Assembly (NCBI RefSeq): GCF_028368995.1
Contig: NZ_JAQNDL010000005.1
Location: 258,501-322,500 of the forward strand
Length of the DNA: 64,000 bases
Direction: 5' to 3'
From: Nannocystis bainbridge
GTDB lineage: Bacteria > Myxococcota_A > Polyangia > Nannocystales > Nannocystaceae
The notes beneath the pieces are model-generated. The model ran no database searches. It was not told the DNA's origin and saw only the letters and a list, made by a program, of their open reading frames with translations. A program made the translations under genes and the position numbers. Positions 36,426 through 46,183 of the stretch are shown here, piece after piece (the first letter of the stretch is position 1; the number at the start of each line of letters is the position of its first letter).

Positions 36426-39086
36426 ATGGCCAGCGACCGTCGCGACATCGGAGAGCTGCTCGTCGCGTCGGGCGGCGATCCCGACGACCTCCTCGAGTGC
36501 CTCGAGCACAGCGCCGTGGCGATCCACCTCGTCGACCCTTCCGGCGCGATCGTGTGGGTCAACGCCGCCCTGGGCGCCGCCCTCGGCCGCGACCGCGGCG
36601 ACTGCCTCGGCCGTCACGCGGCCGAGCTGCACCTCGACCCACATGTCTTTGCGGACATCTGGGCGCGCCTCGTCGCCGGCGAGTCGGTGCCCCCGCGGCC
36701 CGTCCGCCTGCGCGGCGCCTCCGGCACGTGCGACGTCCTGCTCTCCGCCAGCGCCGCCCGCGACCGCGACGGCGGCCTCCTCGGCGCCCGCTTCTGCGCC
36801 CGCACCCCGCTCGTCGCCTCCGATCCCGGCGCCGCTGCGATCGTCGCTGGCGCCCCGCTGGGCATCGTGCGCGCCCGCCTCGACGGCACCGTGCTGGCCG
36901 TCAACCCGGCCTTCTGCGCCCTGCTCGGCCGCACCGCCGACGAGCTCGTCGGCGACGACCTGTTCGCCCTCACCCACCCTGACGATCGCCAGCTCGATCA
37001 GGACAAATTCGCCCAGCTGTGCGCCGGCCAACTCCGCAGCTACGCCCTCACCCGGCGGCTCCTCCGCGGCGACGGCTCGCCGGTGTGGACGCGGCTGCAC
37101 GCCGCCGTCGTGCGCGACCCCGCCGGCGCGCCCGCGTTCTACTTCGGCCTCGTCGAGGACACCGACGCCGAGCGGCGCGCCGAGGACGAACGCCGCCGGC
37201 GCGAGCGGCAGTACGAGCTGCTCACCCGCCTGTCGCCGGTCGGCATCTTCCTCGGCGAGGCCGCCAGCGAGTGCGTGTTCGTCAACGAGGAGTGGGTGCG
37301 GATCACCGGGCGCACCTTGCCCGAGGTCCGCGGCGGCGGCTGGCGGCGCGCGCTCCACCCCGACGACGCCCTGCGGGTGACCACCGGCTGCCGCCGCGCC
37401 CTCGCCGAAGGCGGCTCCTTCACCGGCGAGTGGCGCATGCTGCGGCCCGACGGCGCCACGGTGTGGGTGCTCGGCCGCTTCGCCGACGTGGCCGACAGCG
37501 CCGGCCGCAGGCTCTACGTCGGCACGATCACCGACATCACCGCCCGCGTCCGCGCCGAGCTCGATCGGGCCCGCCTCGCCGTCATCGTCGAGCACGCCGC
37601 CGACGCCCTGTTCTTGCTCGGCCCCGACGGCACCGTGGCGATCTGGAACCCCGGCGCCGAGAAGCTGCTCGGCCACCCCGGCGCCGAGATCCGCGGGCGC
37701 TTCCTCGGCGACCTCGTGCCCGGCCACGGGCGCGAGATCGAGGCCGCCCTGCGCCGCGTGCTCACCGGTGACGTCGTGCGCGAGCTCGACGCCCAGGTCC
37801 GGCGCGACGACGGCGCTCTGTTCGCCGTCACCGTCACGGCCTGCCCCGTGCACGACCCCGGCGGCGAGGTCTCCGCGATCTCGGTCATCCTCCACGACGT
37901 CACCCCGCTCAAGCGCGTCGAGCAGGCGCTGCGGACCAGCGAGGCCCGGTTCCGCGGGCTCATCGAGGCCAGCGCCCAGATCGTGTGGTCGTCCGAGCCC
38001 GACGGCTCGATCGTCGAGGACTCGCCGTCGTGGCGCGCCTTCACCGGTCAGACCGTCGCCGAGATGCGCGGCTTCGGCTGGCTCGACGCCATCGCCCCTG
38101 ACGAGCGTGAGCGCGTCCGCGACGGCTGGCAGCAGATCCGCAGCGGGCGCGTGACCGGCAGCATCGAGTACCGCCTGCGCCGCGCCGACGGCCGCTATGC
38201 CGTCGCCGAGATCCGCGCCGTGCCGATGTTCGGGCCCGACGGCCAGATCCGCGAGTGGGTCGGCGTGTGCGTCGACGTCACCGACAAGCGGCGCGTCGAG
38301 GCCCAGCGCGAGGCGCTGGTCGCCGACCTGCGCCGCAGCATGCACTACCAGGAGATGTTCATGGCCGTGCTCGGCCACGACCTGCGCAGCCCGCTGTCGG
38401 CGATCCTGATGGCGACCAGCCTCGGCCTGCGGCGCAGCCCCGACGATCGCACCCGCCGCGTCCTGCATCAGATCGCCGGCAGCGGCCAGCGCATGCTGCG
38501 GATGATCGAGCAGCTGCTCGACGTCACCCGGATCCGCGCCGCCGGCGGCCTCGAGGTGCGGCTGGCGCGGACCGACCTCGCCGCGATCTGCCGCATCATC
38601 ATCGACGAGCACCAGCAGGCCAACCCGGCCGCGCGCATCGTCCTCGACGTGCGCGGCGAGACCCGCGGCACCTGGGACGTCGACCGCCTGTCGCAGCTCG
38701 CCTCCAACCTGATCGGCAACGCCATCCAGCACGCCGAGGGCGCCCCCGTGGCGACCGCCCAGGTCGACGGGCGCGACCCCGCGGTCGTCCGCTTCGTCGT
38801 CCACAACCGCGGCGCCATCGCCCCCGAGCTGCTCAGCACGATCTTCGACCCGTTCCACCGCGCCGCCCAGGGCTCGGCCAAGACCGCCGGCCTCGGCCTC
38901 GGCCTCTACATCAGCGAGCAGATCGCCGTGGCTCATGGCGGCTCCGTCGTGGTCGAGTCGACCCGCGCCGGCGGCACCTATTTCCGCGTCGAGCTGCCGC
39001 GTCACCCCAAACCGGCCACGCTGTCGCCCCCGGGTATCCGCGAGAACCACGGCGCGCCGCTGGTGCGCGGGAACGGGGTCGGATGA
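36426..39086 (+). CDS. PAS-rich sensor histidine kinase
   Basis: 886 aa, ATG 36426 with GAAAGGAAGG just upstream. There is no membrane segment, so it is cytoplasmic. At least five PAS modules follow one another (for example AIHLVDPSGAIVWVNAALGA, GTVLAVNPAFCALLGRTADE, GEAASECVFVNEEWVRITGR, TVAIWNPGAEKLLGHPG, SIVEDSPSWRAFTGQT). HisKA carries the phospho-acceptor His651 in VLGHDLRSPLS; the HATPase has the N box around NLIGNAIQHAEG and G box GLGLGLYIS. A 14-bp repeat (CATG 36642, CATC 36656) encodes part of the first PAS domain (DPHVFADIW). Its stop overlaps the start of the next histidine kinase gene (ATGA), so the two are translationally coupled. Confidence 0.95.
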   Translation: MASDRRDIGELLVASGGDPDDLLECLEHSAVAIHLVDPSGAIVWVNAALGAALGRDRGDCLGRHAAELHLDPHVFADIWARLVAGESVPPRPVRLRGASGTCDVLLSASAARDRDGGLLGARFCARTPLVASDPGAAAIVAGAPLGIVRARLDGTVLAVNPAFCALLGRTADELVGDDLFALTHPDDRQLDQDKFAQLCAGQLRSYALTRRLLRGDGSPVWTRLHAAVVRDPAGAPAFYFGLVEDTDAERRAEDERRRRERQYELLTRLSPVGIFLGEAASECVFVNEEWVRITGRTLPEVRGGGWRRALHPDDALRVTTGCRRALAEGGSFTGEWRMLRPDGATVWVLGRFADVADSAGRRLYVGTITDITARVRAELDRARLAVIVEHAADALFLLGPDGTVAIWNPGAEKLLGHPGAEIRGRFLGDLVPGHGREIEAALRRVLTGDVVRELDAQVRRDDGALFAVTVTACPVHDPGGEVSAISVILHDVTPLKRVEQALRTSEARFRGLIEASAQIVWSSEPDGSIVEDSPSWRAFTGQTVAEMRGFGWLDAIAPDERERVRDGWQQIRSGRVTGSIEYRLRRADGRYAVAEIRAVPMFGPDGQIREWVGVCVDVTDKRRVEAQREALVADLRRSMHYQEMFMAVLGHDLRSPLSAILMATSLGLRRSPDDRTRRVLHQIAGSGQRMLRMIEQLLDVTRIRAAGGLEVRLARTDLAAICRIIIDEHQQANPAARIVLDVRGETRGTWDVDRLSQLASNLIGNAIQHAEGAPVATAQVDGRDPAVVRFVVHNRGAIAPELLSTIFDPFHRAAQGSAKTAGLGLGLYISEQIAVAHGGSVVVESTRAGGTYFRVELPRHPKPATLSPPGIRENHGAPLVRGNGVG

Positions 39087-42000
39087 GCGGCGGGCCCTCC
39101 GATCCGCCCGGCGCCGGCGGATCCTCGCTGCGTTTGATCGTCGGCCTCGCCCGCGCGATCGCCCAGACGCGCGACGATCCCGCGGCGGTCGCCGAGGTCG
39201 CCACGCGCGCCCTCGTCCACGAATTCGCCGACGGCAGCGCCGTCACCCTCGGGGCCGACCTCGACATCCGCGCCTACGCGCACCGCGATCCCGGCGCCGA
39301 GGAGCTGCTGCGCGACAACTTCGGCGGCATGCCGCTGGGGCTGCTGCCGGCCGGGCGGGTGATCGCCAGCGGTCGCCCGATCTTCCACCCCCAGATGCCG
39401 GCCGAATTCGCCGCCGACCTGTCGCCCGAGCTGCGCGCCTTCGTCCGGCGCTATGAGGTCGCCAGCGTCATCATCGTCCCGATCCGGGCCGAGGACGCCG
39501 TCGTCGGCGCGCTGTCGCTGTGGCGCGAGCATGGGCGCCCGCCGTTCGACGACGACGACCTCGACACCGCCCACGTGTGCGCCGAGCACGTCGGCCTCGC
39601 GCTCGAGCACGCCCTCGTGTTCCGCGCCCTGCGGGACCGCGAGGCCCGCTTCGAGCTGGCCGTGCGGGCCACCCAGGAGGTCCTGTGGGACTGGGACGTC
39701 ACCACCCACGAGGTCCTGTGGGGCGACGCCATGGACGAGACGCTGGCCTGGCCGCGCGACCAGGTGCGGTCGACCTTCGGCTGGTGGGCCGACCACATCC
39801 ACCCCGACGATCGCGCGCGCGTGCTGGCCGAGATCGAGGTCATCATCCGCGACAACGCGGACCGCGAGCGCTGGCAGCTCGAGTACCGGTTCTGCCGCGG
39901 CGACGGCGGCTGGGCCGACATCATCGATCGCGGGTTCGTCCAGCGCGACGATCACGGTCGCCTGCGGCGGCTGGTCGGCGCCATGCAGGACGTGAGCGAT
40001 CGGGTCGCGGTCACCCGGCGGCTGGCCCGGCGCGAGGCCAGCTATCGGGCCTTCATCGCCGCCTGCGACGAGGCCATCTGGTGCCTCGAGGGCGACGAGC
40101 CGGTCGCCACCGAATTGCCCGCCGACGCCCAGATCGACCTGTGGTACGCCCGCTGGCAGATCCGCGAGTGCAACGACGCCATGGCCCGCCTGCACGGCTA
40201 CGAGCGGGCCGACGAGCTGCGCGGCGCCGACATGGGCCTGGTGTTCCCGCGCGACGACCCGCGCCTGTGCGAGCTCCACCGCGCCTTCATCGCCCGCGGC
40301 CACCGCCTCGTCGACTTCGAGCTCGTCGAGCCCGATCGCGGCGGCGGCGAGCGGCGCTCCCTCTGCTCGCTGCTCGGCACCGTCGACGACGGCCGCCTGC
40401 ACCGCGTCTGGGGCACCCGGCGCGACGTCACCGCCCTGCTCCGCCAGGCCACCGGGCTGACCCGCGACCGGCCCGCACGCGCGCAGACCGACCCGCGCGC
40501 CGAGGACCTGCCCGGGCTCCTGCGCGCCGGCCAGCTCGGCACCTGGAGCCTCGATCCCGGCACCGACGTCCCCGTGCTGTCGCGCGAGCTCGCCGACATC
40601 CTCGGCCGACCGCCCGAAGGCGACGCCGACCCGTGGGCGGCCGTCCACCCCGAGGACCGCGCCCGCGTGCGGGCCGAGCTGCACGCCGCCGCCGCGGCCC
40701 GGGGCGACTACGCGATCGAGTTCCGCTTCGTCCGCGCCGACACCGGCGCGCTCGGGTGGATGGAGGTCCGCGGCCGCGCCTCGCACGACGCGTCTGGTCG
40801 CGCCACCGCGATCCATGGGATAGGTATCGACATCACCCGCCGCAAGCAGGTCGAGCTCGACCTGCGGGACAGCGAGCAACTGTTCGCGCGGGCCTTCGGC
40901 AAGAACCCCAACCCGATGACCGTCAACGCGATCCCCGGCGGCGAGTACCTCGAGGTCAACGAGGCCGCCATCCGCGCCCACGGGTTCTCGCGCGAGGAGA
41001 TGCTCGGCAAGTCCCCGCGCCAGCTCGGCGTGCTCGTCGACGCCGACGACATCGACCGCTTCGACCGCCTGCTCGGCCAGCGCCACCCCGTCCGCGACCT
41101 CGAGATGCGGCTGCGCAGCAAGGCCGGCCGGGCCTTCAGCGTGCTCATGTCGGCCGAGCGCATCGAGTACCGCCAGCGCCCCTGCGTCCTCACCGTCGCC
41201 GTCGACGTCAGCGCCCGCAAGCGGGCCGAGTGGGCCCTGCTCGAGAGCGAGGAGCGCTTCCGCCAGATCGCCGCCACCATCGACGAGGCGTTCTGGTTGA
41301 TGGAGTTCTCGCCGTACTGGCGCTTCGTCTACGTCAGCCCCGGCTGGGAGCACGCCTGGCGCCGCGCCCCCGAGGACCTCTACGGCGACCCTACCCTGTG
41401 GACCCGCGCGATCCACCCCGACGACCGCGTCGCCGCCGAGAGCTCGCAGCGCGACCTCGTCACTGGCGCGGTCGACTTCCGCGACCTCGAGTACCGCGTC
41501 GTCCGCCCCGACGGCGCCGTGCGGTGGATCCGCGACCGCGGCACCCTCATCCGCGACGCCAGCGGGCGCCCGTGGCGGGCCGCCGGCATCGCCGAGGACA
41601 TCACCGAGCGCAAGCTGGCCGAGCGCGAGCGCGAGCGGCTGGTGTCCGACCTGCAGGTCGCGATCGCCGTGCGCGACGATTTCCTCTCGGTCGCCTCGCA
41701 CGAGCTGCGGACCCCGCTCACCGCGCTCGGCTTCCACCTCGAGCATTTGGTGCGGCTGGTCGCGCGCGGCGAACACGACCCCGAGGTGCTCGGCCGCAAG
41801 GTCGACGGCGCGATCCGGCAGATCGGGCGGGTCACCGCGCTGGTCGACAGCCTGATCCACGTCAGCCGCATGAGCCTCGGCCGGCTCTCGCTCGACCTCA
41901 CCGAGTTCGACCTCGTCGACCTCGTGCGCGACCTCGTGGCCCGCATCGGCCCCGACGCCCAGCGGGCCCGCTGCGACGTCCGCGTCGACGTGCCCGCCGA

Positions 42001-42355
42001 GCTGCCCGGCGCCTGGGACCGCAAGCAGCTCGACCAGGCGCTGCACAACCTCCTCGCCAACGCCCTCAAGTACGGCGCCGGCCGCCCGGTCGACGTGCGC
42101 GTGCACGACTGCGGGCGCGTCGTCGTGATCGAGGTCCAGGACCGCGGGATCGGCATCGCCGACGAGGACCGCCCGCGGATCTTCGACCGCTTCGAGCGCG
42201 CCGTCTCGTCGGCTCACTACGGCGGCTTCGGCCTCGGCCTCTACATCGCCCGGCGGATCGTCGAGGCCCACGGCGGCGCCCTCGAGGTCACCAGCACCCC
42301 TGGCCAGGGCTCGACCTTCCGCCTGCAGCTCCCGCGGCAGGCCGCGCAACCATGA
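39083..42355 (+). CDS. GAF-PAS hybrid sensor histidine kinase
   Basis: 1090 aa, ATG 39083 overlapping the previous stop by four bases. An N-terminal GAF domain (about residues 12-180, with VIIVPIRAEDAVVGALSLWRE) is followed by four or more PAS/PAC units (AVRATQEVLWDWDVTTHEVL; GLLRAGQLGTWSLDPG; RAFGKNPNPMTVNAIPGGEY; WLMEFSPYWRFVYVSPGWEH). HisKA has His873 in VASHELRTPLTAL; HATPase shows NLLANALKYG, DRGIGIADEDRPRIF and GGFGLGLYIARRIV. There is no membrane helix and no receiver domain. The response regulator gene follows at once, so this kinase and the previous one probably feed the same regulator. Confidence 0.95.
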   Translation: MSGGPSDPPGAGGSSLRLIVGLARAIAQTRDDPAAVAEVATRALVHEFADGSAVTLGADLDIRAYAHRDPGAEELLRDNFGGMPLGLLPAGRVIASGRPIFHPQMPAEFAADLSPELRAFVRRYEVASVIIVPIRAEDAVVGALSLWREHGRPPFDDDDLDTAHVCAEHVGLALEHALVFRALRDREARFELAVRATQEVLWDWDVTTHEVLWGDAMDETLAWPRDQVRSTFGWWADHIHPDDRARVLAEIEVIIRDNADRERWQLEYRFCRGDGGWADIIDRGFVQRDDHGRLRRLVGAMQDVSDRVAVTRRLARREASYRAFIAACDEAIWCLEGDEPVATELPADAQIDLWYARWQIRECNDAMARLHGYERADELRGADMGLVFPRDDPRLCELHRAFIARGHRLVDFELVEPDRGGGERRSLCSLLGTVDDGRLHRVWGTRRDVTALLRQATGLTRDRPARAQTDPRAEDLPGLLRAGQLGTWSLDPGTDVPVLSRELADILGRPPEGDADPWAAVHPEDRARVRAELHAAAAARGDYAIEFRFVRADTGALGWMEVRGRASHDASGRATAIHGIGIDITRRKQVELDLRDSEQLFARAFGKNPNPMTVNAIPGGEYLEVNEAAIRAHGFSREEMLGKSPRQLGVLVDADDIDRFDRLLGQRHPVRDLEMRLRSKAGRAFSVLMSAERIEYRQRPCVLTVAVDVSARKRAEWALLESEERFRQIAATIDEAFWLMEFSPYWRFVYVSPGWEHAWRRAPEDLYGDPTLWTRAIHPDDRVAAESSQRDLVTGAVDFRDLEYRVVRPDGAVRWIRDRGTLIRDASGRPWRAAGIAEDITERKLAERERERLVSDLQVAIAVRDDFLSVASHELRTPLTALGFHLEHLVRLVARGEHDPEVLGRKVDGAIRQIGRVTALVDSLIHVSRMSLGRLSLDLTEFDLVDLVRDLVARIGPDAQRARCDVRVDVPAELPGAWDRKQLDQALHNLLANALKYGAGRPVDVRVHDCGRVVVIEVQDRGIGIADEDRPRIFDRFERAVSSAHYGGFGLGLYIARRIVEAHGGALEVTSTPGQGSTFRLQLPRQAAQP

Positions 42356-42375
42356 ACGAGGACAAGGAGGGATTG

Positions 42376-42753
42376 ATGAACCGCGCACCGATCATCCTCA
42401 TCGTCGAAGACGACCGCGACATCCGCGACGTGCTCGCCGAGATCCTCGCCGAGGAGGGCTACCAGGTCCTGGTCGCCGAGGACGGGGCCGACGGGCTGCG
42501 CCGGCTCGCCGAGGGCCCGCTGCCCGACCTCATCCTCCTCGACCTCATGATGCCGCGCATGGACGGCTACCAGTTCCGCGAGGAGCAGCGGAAGAACCCG
42601 GCCTGGAGCGGCATCCCGCTGGTCCTGCTGACCGCCGGCGTCGAGACCTCCGACAAGATCACCGCTCTCGGCGCGCTCGACATCGTGCGCAAGCCGGTGA
42701 AGATCGACTTCTTGCTCGACCTCATCGGCGCCGCCGTCCGTCGCGCCGCGTGA
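42376..42753 (+). CDS. Single-domain response regulator (CheY-like)
   Basis: 125 aa from ATG 42376, which has AAGGAGGG eight bases upstream; an in-frame ATG at 42352 overlaps the upstream kinase stop and would add eight residues. The receiver motifs are complete: acidic triad EDD at 11-13, phospho-acceptor Asp56 in LILLDLMMPRMDG, the Thr/Ala switch in VLLTAG and Lys in RKPVK. There is no output domain, so it either relays phosphate or acts by protein contact. It completes a kinase-kinase-regulator operon. Confidence 0.95.
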   Translation: MNRAPIILIVEDDRDIRDVLAEILAEEGYQVLVAEDGADGLRRLAEGPLPDLILLDLMMPRMDGYQFREEQRKNPAWSGIPLVLLTAGVETSDKITALGALDIVRKPVKIDFLLDLIGAAVRRAA

Positions 42754-42762
42754 GCGCGGCCG

Positions 42763-43728
42763 TCACCCGCGCGGCGCGACCGGCCTGCGATCGGTCGCCA
42801 GCCAGCCGGCGCTGACCGCCAGGATCACCGCCCCGATCCACGCCAGCGGATCGACCTCCTCGTGGAACAGCCAGATCCCGGCCAGCATCGCCAGCAACAC
42901 CTGGACATAGCCCAGCGCCGTCGCTCGTCCGGCCCGCACCAAATGAAGGCCGCGGGTCATGCTCTGCTGATGAAGAAACGTGCACGCCCCGATCGCCAGG
43001 AGGATGGTCCACTCCAGCGGATCGGGCGGGACCCACGCGTGCCACGCCCACGGCGCCGCCAGGATCGACGCCACCAGCGCGTTGTAAAACACCACCCGCA
43101 CCGGGTGCTCGGTCGACCGCAGCTCGCGGATCATGACGTACACCCCGGCCGAGATGACCGCCCCGATCACCGCCACCGTCAGCGCGAACGGATCGGCGGA
43201 CGTCTCCCCCGCGCCGAACAGCGCCCGCGGCTGGGTCACCAGCACCACCCCGACGAAGCAGCCGACGATGAAGCCGGTCTCGCGGCGCTCCAGCGCCTCG
43301 CCGAGGACCACCGTCGCCAGCAGCAGCGTGAACACCGGGTGGGTGTAATGAATGACGATCGCGTCGGCGATCGGCAGGTGCATCAGCGCATAGAAGTAAC
43401 AGACCAGGGCGATGAACCCGAGCAGCCCGCGCAGCGCCAGCATCGTGCGCCGCGTGCCCCATACGGGGATGTCACCACGCGCGAGCGTCCCCCGGGCGAA
43501 AGCGACCGCCACGACGCTGCGCACCAGAATCACCTCCGGGAGCGGAATGCGCGCCCCGACGAGCTTCGCGAGCACGCTGAGTCCGCTGAACAGAATCGCG
43601 GCCGTGACGAGCAGGGTCACGCCTCGCTGCGTGCCCGCCGCCTCCGCATCCTGCGGGTTCTCGACGACACCCACGCGACCGAAACTGTACCATGACGACA
43701 CGACGTTCGCATGAGCTTCGCAGTCCAC
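42763..43728 (-). CDS. EamA/DMT-family transporter
   Basis: Up to 321 aa, with ten hydrophobic helices in two five-helix halves. The EamA signatures are visible: FIALVCYFYALMHLPIADAIVIHYTHPVFTLLL in the first half and FLHQQSMTRGLHLVRAGRATALGYVQVLLAMLAGIWLFHEE in the second. Members export metabolites, amino acids or purines, often by drug/metabolite antiport; the substrate cannot be read here. The start is uncertain: GTG 43728 is the longest, and GTG codons at 43701 and 43674 are closer to the first helix. Only nine bases separate its stop from that of the convergent response regulator gene. Confidence 0.9.
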   Translation of the reverse strand: MDCEAHANVVSSWYSFGRVGVVENPQDAEAAGTQRGVTLLVTAAILFSGLSVLAKLVGARIPLPEVILVRSVVAVAFARGTLARGDIPVWGTRRTMLALRGLLGFIALVCYFYALMHLPIADAIVIHYTHPVFTLLLATVVLGEALERRETGFIVGCFVGVVLVTQPRALFGAGETSADPFALTVAVIGAVISAGVYVMIRELRSTEHPVRVVFYNALVASILAAPWAWHAWVPPDPLEWTILLAIGACTFLHQQSMTRGLHLVRAGRATALGYVQVLLAMLAGIWLFHEEVDPLAWIGAVILAVSAGWLATDRRPVAPRG

Positions 43729-43796
43729 CGCGCCTCCGAGGGCACCGCGATCGGCGGTGACGTCGCGGGCGTCGCCGCCGGCCCGGAGCGCGCGGC

Positions 43797-45443
43797 TTGA
43801 GTCGATCGAGCCTCGCCATCGACCCCGCGAATCGGCACCTCATCGAGCTGTTGTCGGGCATCTCCTCGGGCCTCGCCTCGGTCAACGACCTCGGCAGCTT
43901 CGCGCAGGAGATCGGGCGCGCGCTCGATCAGCTGTGCGACGCCGAGTACATCGCGCTGTACCTGTGGGACTTCGATGCGCGGCGGCTGCGGACCTTCGCC
44001 GGCCGCGGGTTCTCGCCGGCCGAGGTCGCCGAGGCCGAGCGCACCGCGTGGGACCGCCACCCCGGCAGCGTCTTCCGCGAGCCGCGGCTGCTGCACGTGC
44101 CCGACGTCTTGCTCGACCAGGACCAGCAGACCCAGAACAGCGCCCGCAGCTTCGTCGTGCGCGCGCGCCTGTTCATGCCGGTGATGTGCCGCGACGAGGT
44201 GCTCGGCGTGATCGGCCTCGCCTCCGGCACGCCCAACCGCTTCACCGACGGCGACATCGCCGTGCTCGGCTTCATCAGCAAGCTCACCGGCGTCGTCTAC
44301 CGCCAGCTGCTCGATCGCACCCAGCGGCAGCGCGCCGAGAGCTCGCTCGCCACCACCGCGCGGCGCCTCCAGCTCGTCGTCGACGCGCTCCCGATCGCCC
44401 TCCTCAGCCTCGATCCTGGCTCGCGCCGGATCTCCCTCGCCGAGGGCGCCGGCCTGCGTCAGCTCGGCCTCGACCCCGCAGCTTGCCTCGGCGCCGTCGC
44501 CGACCACGCCCTCGCCGGCTTCCCCGGCCTCCGCGACGCCGTCCAGCGGGCCGCCGTCGGCGACGCCATGGCCGAGCAGCTCGCCATGGGCGAGCGCGTC
44601 ATCTCGTTCCAGTCGGCCCCTCACCGCGGCGGCGAGCTGACCGTCCTGCTGTTCGACATCACCGACCTGCGGCGCGCCCTCGACGAGCTCACCCTCGCCA
44701 ACAGCGACCTCGAGCAGGCGCGCGACCAGGCGCTCGAGGCCACGCGGGCCAAGAGCTCGTTCCTCGCGGCGATGAGCCACGAGCTGCGCACCCCGCTCAA
44801 CGCCATCATCGGCTACACCGAACTGCTGCTCGAGGAGCACGCCGAGCTCGCCTCGCCCGGGTTCGCCGCCGACCTCGAGCGCGTCGCCTCGTCGGCGAGG
44901 CACCTGCTCGGCCTCATCAGCGACGTGCTCGACCTCTCGAAGATCGAGGCCGGCAAGTTCGCCCTCCACCCCGAGGACATCGACCTCGGCGCCCTGCTCG
45001 GCAGCATCGACGCCGCCTGTCGCCCCGGCCAGCAGCGCCGCGGCAACCGCTTCGTCCTCGACGTCCCCGAGCCGCTGCCGGCCCTGCACGCCGACGCCAC
45101 CGCCGTGCGCGGGATCCTCATCAACCTCCTCGGCAACGCCCACAAGTTCACCCAGCACGGCACCGTCACCCTGCGGATCCGCGAACACACCGAGGCCGGC
45201 GCCCGCCGGATCGTGTTCGTCGTCGAGGACACCGGCATCGGCATGAGCGAGCCGCAGCTGCGCCGGATCTTCGACAACTTCACCCAGGCCGACGCCTCGA
45301 TCTCCCGCCGCTTCGGCGGCACCGGCCTCGGCCTCGCCATCTCCCTCAACTTCGTCCAGCTGATGGGCGGCGACATCTCCGTCACCAGCGCCCCCGGCGT
45401 CGGCTCGGCCTTCACGTTCTGGCTGCCAGCCGGTAAGTCATAA
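43797..45443 (+). CDS. GAF-domain sensor histidine kinase
   Basis: 548 aa. TTG at 43797 is used as start; a GGAG lies 10-13 bases upstream, and a 29-codon ORF (ATG 43711) ends in TGA overlapping it, which might couple translation. GAF about residues 20-175 (AEYIALYLWDFDARRLRTF ... VLGVIGLASGTPNRFTDGD), then a PAS-like segment (LVVDALPIALLSLDPGSRR), HisKA with His328 in MSHELRTPLNAIIGY, and HATPase with NLLGNAHKFTQ, DTGIGMSEPQLRRIF and GGTGLGLAISL. There is no receiver domain. The enzyme is soluble. It is divergent from the EamA gene. A 14-bp repeat array begins about ten bases after its stop. Confidence 0.93.
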   Translation: MSRSSLAIDPANRHLIELLSGISSGLASVNDLGSFAQEIGRALDQLCDAEYIALYLWDFDARRLRTFAGRGFSPAEVAEAERTAWDRHPGSVFREPRLLHVPDVLLDQDQQTQNSARSFVVRARLFMPVMCRDEVLGVIGLASGTPNRFTDGDIAVLGFISKLTGVVYRQLLDRTQRQRAESSLATTARRLQLVVDALPIALLSLDPGSRRISLAEGAGLRQLGLDPAACLGAVADHALAGFPGLRDAVQRAAVGDAMAEQLAMGERVISFQSAPHRGGELTVLLFDITDLRRALDELTLANSDLEQARDQALEATRAKSSFLAAMSHELRTPLNAIIGYTELLLEEHAELASPGFAADLERVASSARHLLGLISDVLDLSKIEAGKFALHPEDIDLGALLGSIDAACRPGQQRRGNRFVLDVPEPLPALHADATAVRGILINLLGNAHKFTQHGTVTLRIREHTEAGARRIVFVVEDTGIGMSEPQLRRIFDNFTQADASISRRFGGTGLGLAISLNFVQLMGGDISVTSAPGVGSAFTFWLPAGKS

Positions 45444-45452
45444 AAGACTGGA

Positions 45453-45540
45453 CTTGCCCCATCGGGCATGTCCCATGGTGCATGTCTTGGAGAGCATGTC
45501 GCTCCGAACATGCTCTAGAGCGCATGTCCCCGGGGACATG
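45453..45540. repeat. 14-bp CATG-phase repeat array, 6-7 units
   Basis: CTTG 45453 and CATG at 45467, 45481, 45495, 45509, 45523 and 45537 are exactly 14 apart. The decamers include TCCCATGGTG, TCTTGGAGAG and TCCCCGGGGA. The array starts ten bases after the stop of the histidine kinase gene. Confidence 0.9.
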
Positions 45541-45604
45541 CGCTCTATCCGGCTCCGACCCTTCGACGCCATCGGCCCACACTCGTGCGACAAGCGCCTT
45601 CGAG

Positions 45605-45636
45605 CATGCCTTTAAAAGCATGCTCTTAGGGGCAGC
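45605..45636. repeat. 14-bp CATG-phase repeat array, 2 units
   Basis: CATG 45605, CATG 45619 and CAGC 45633 are 14 apart, and the array ends at the stop codon (45637) of the minus-strand gene. With the array at 45453 it brackets the gap between two convergent genes. Confidence 0.8.
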
Positions 45637-45963
45637 TTACTTCGAGGGCCCTGCCGGCAGCGCCGTCGGCTCGGCCAGCGCCGCCGCCAGCGCTCGCTTG
45701 CGCAGCTCGGCGCGGATGTGGCGCTCGACCAGCCCGCTCACCAGCGTCGGCCACACCAGCGACGCCGCCATCAGCGACCACACCGACCACTGCAGCTTCA
45801 CCATCAAGAAGAACAGCAGCGGCGTGAGCGGCAGCGAGATCGCCACGATCAGCGGGCGAAGCAGGAGCTGCCGCTCCGCATCGTTCCAGAACCACCACGT
45901 CGGCAGGAACCCGAGGCGCTGGGGCCGATCCGTCAGGGCGCGGCGGGCAGGGAGCTCGGACAT
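45637..45963 (-). CDS. Small two-helix membrane protein, 108 aa
   Basis: Starts MSELPARRALTDRPQRLGFL, with an N-terminal cytoplasmic part containing TWWFWNDAERQLLLRP. Two hydrophobic helices (PLIVAISLPLTPLLFFLMVKL and SVWSLMAASLVWPTLVSGL) are followed by a basic tail (ERHIRAELRKRALAAALAE). There is no known family. The even distribution of charged residues at the helix ends supports a real membrane protein. It converges on the histidine kinase gene. Confidence 0.7.
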   Translation of the reverse strand: MSELPARRALTDRPQRLGFLPTWWFWNDAERQLLLRPLIVAISLPLTPLLFFLMVKLQWSVWSLMAASLVWPTLVSGLVERHIRAELRKRALAAALAEPTALPAGPSK

Positions 45964-46183
45964 GGGCAGGCCGCTCGAGGTCTAGCACGTGCCGCGGACG
46001 GCTGAGGCCGCAGCCGGCGAGCGATCTGCGCCGCCCGCTTCGTCCCGCCCCGGCGCCACCCCGCGAGCTCCGCGTCGTCACCGCGCGTCGTACATGCGCG
46101 AGGTCTCCGTTTGCACCCCTTGCGAGCGTTGCTCAAGGTCTCGACGCGACCACCCGCGCGGTGGTGGCGACAAGGAGTCGACC

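Noticed and set aside
43711..43800. 29-codon leader ORF before the GAF histidine kinase
   Set aside because: It overlaps the TTG start and could couple translation, but it has no good ribosome-binding site and no other support, so it is mentioned only in that gene's entry.
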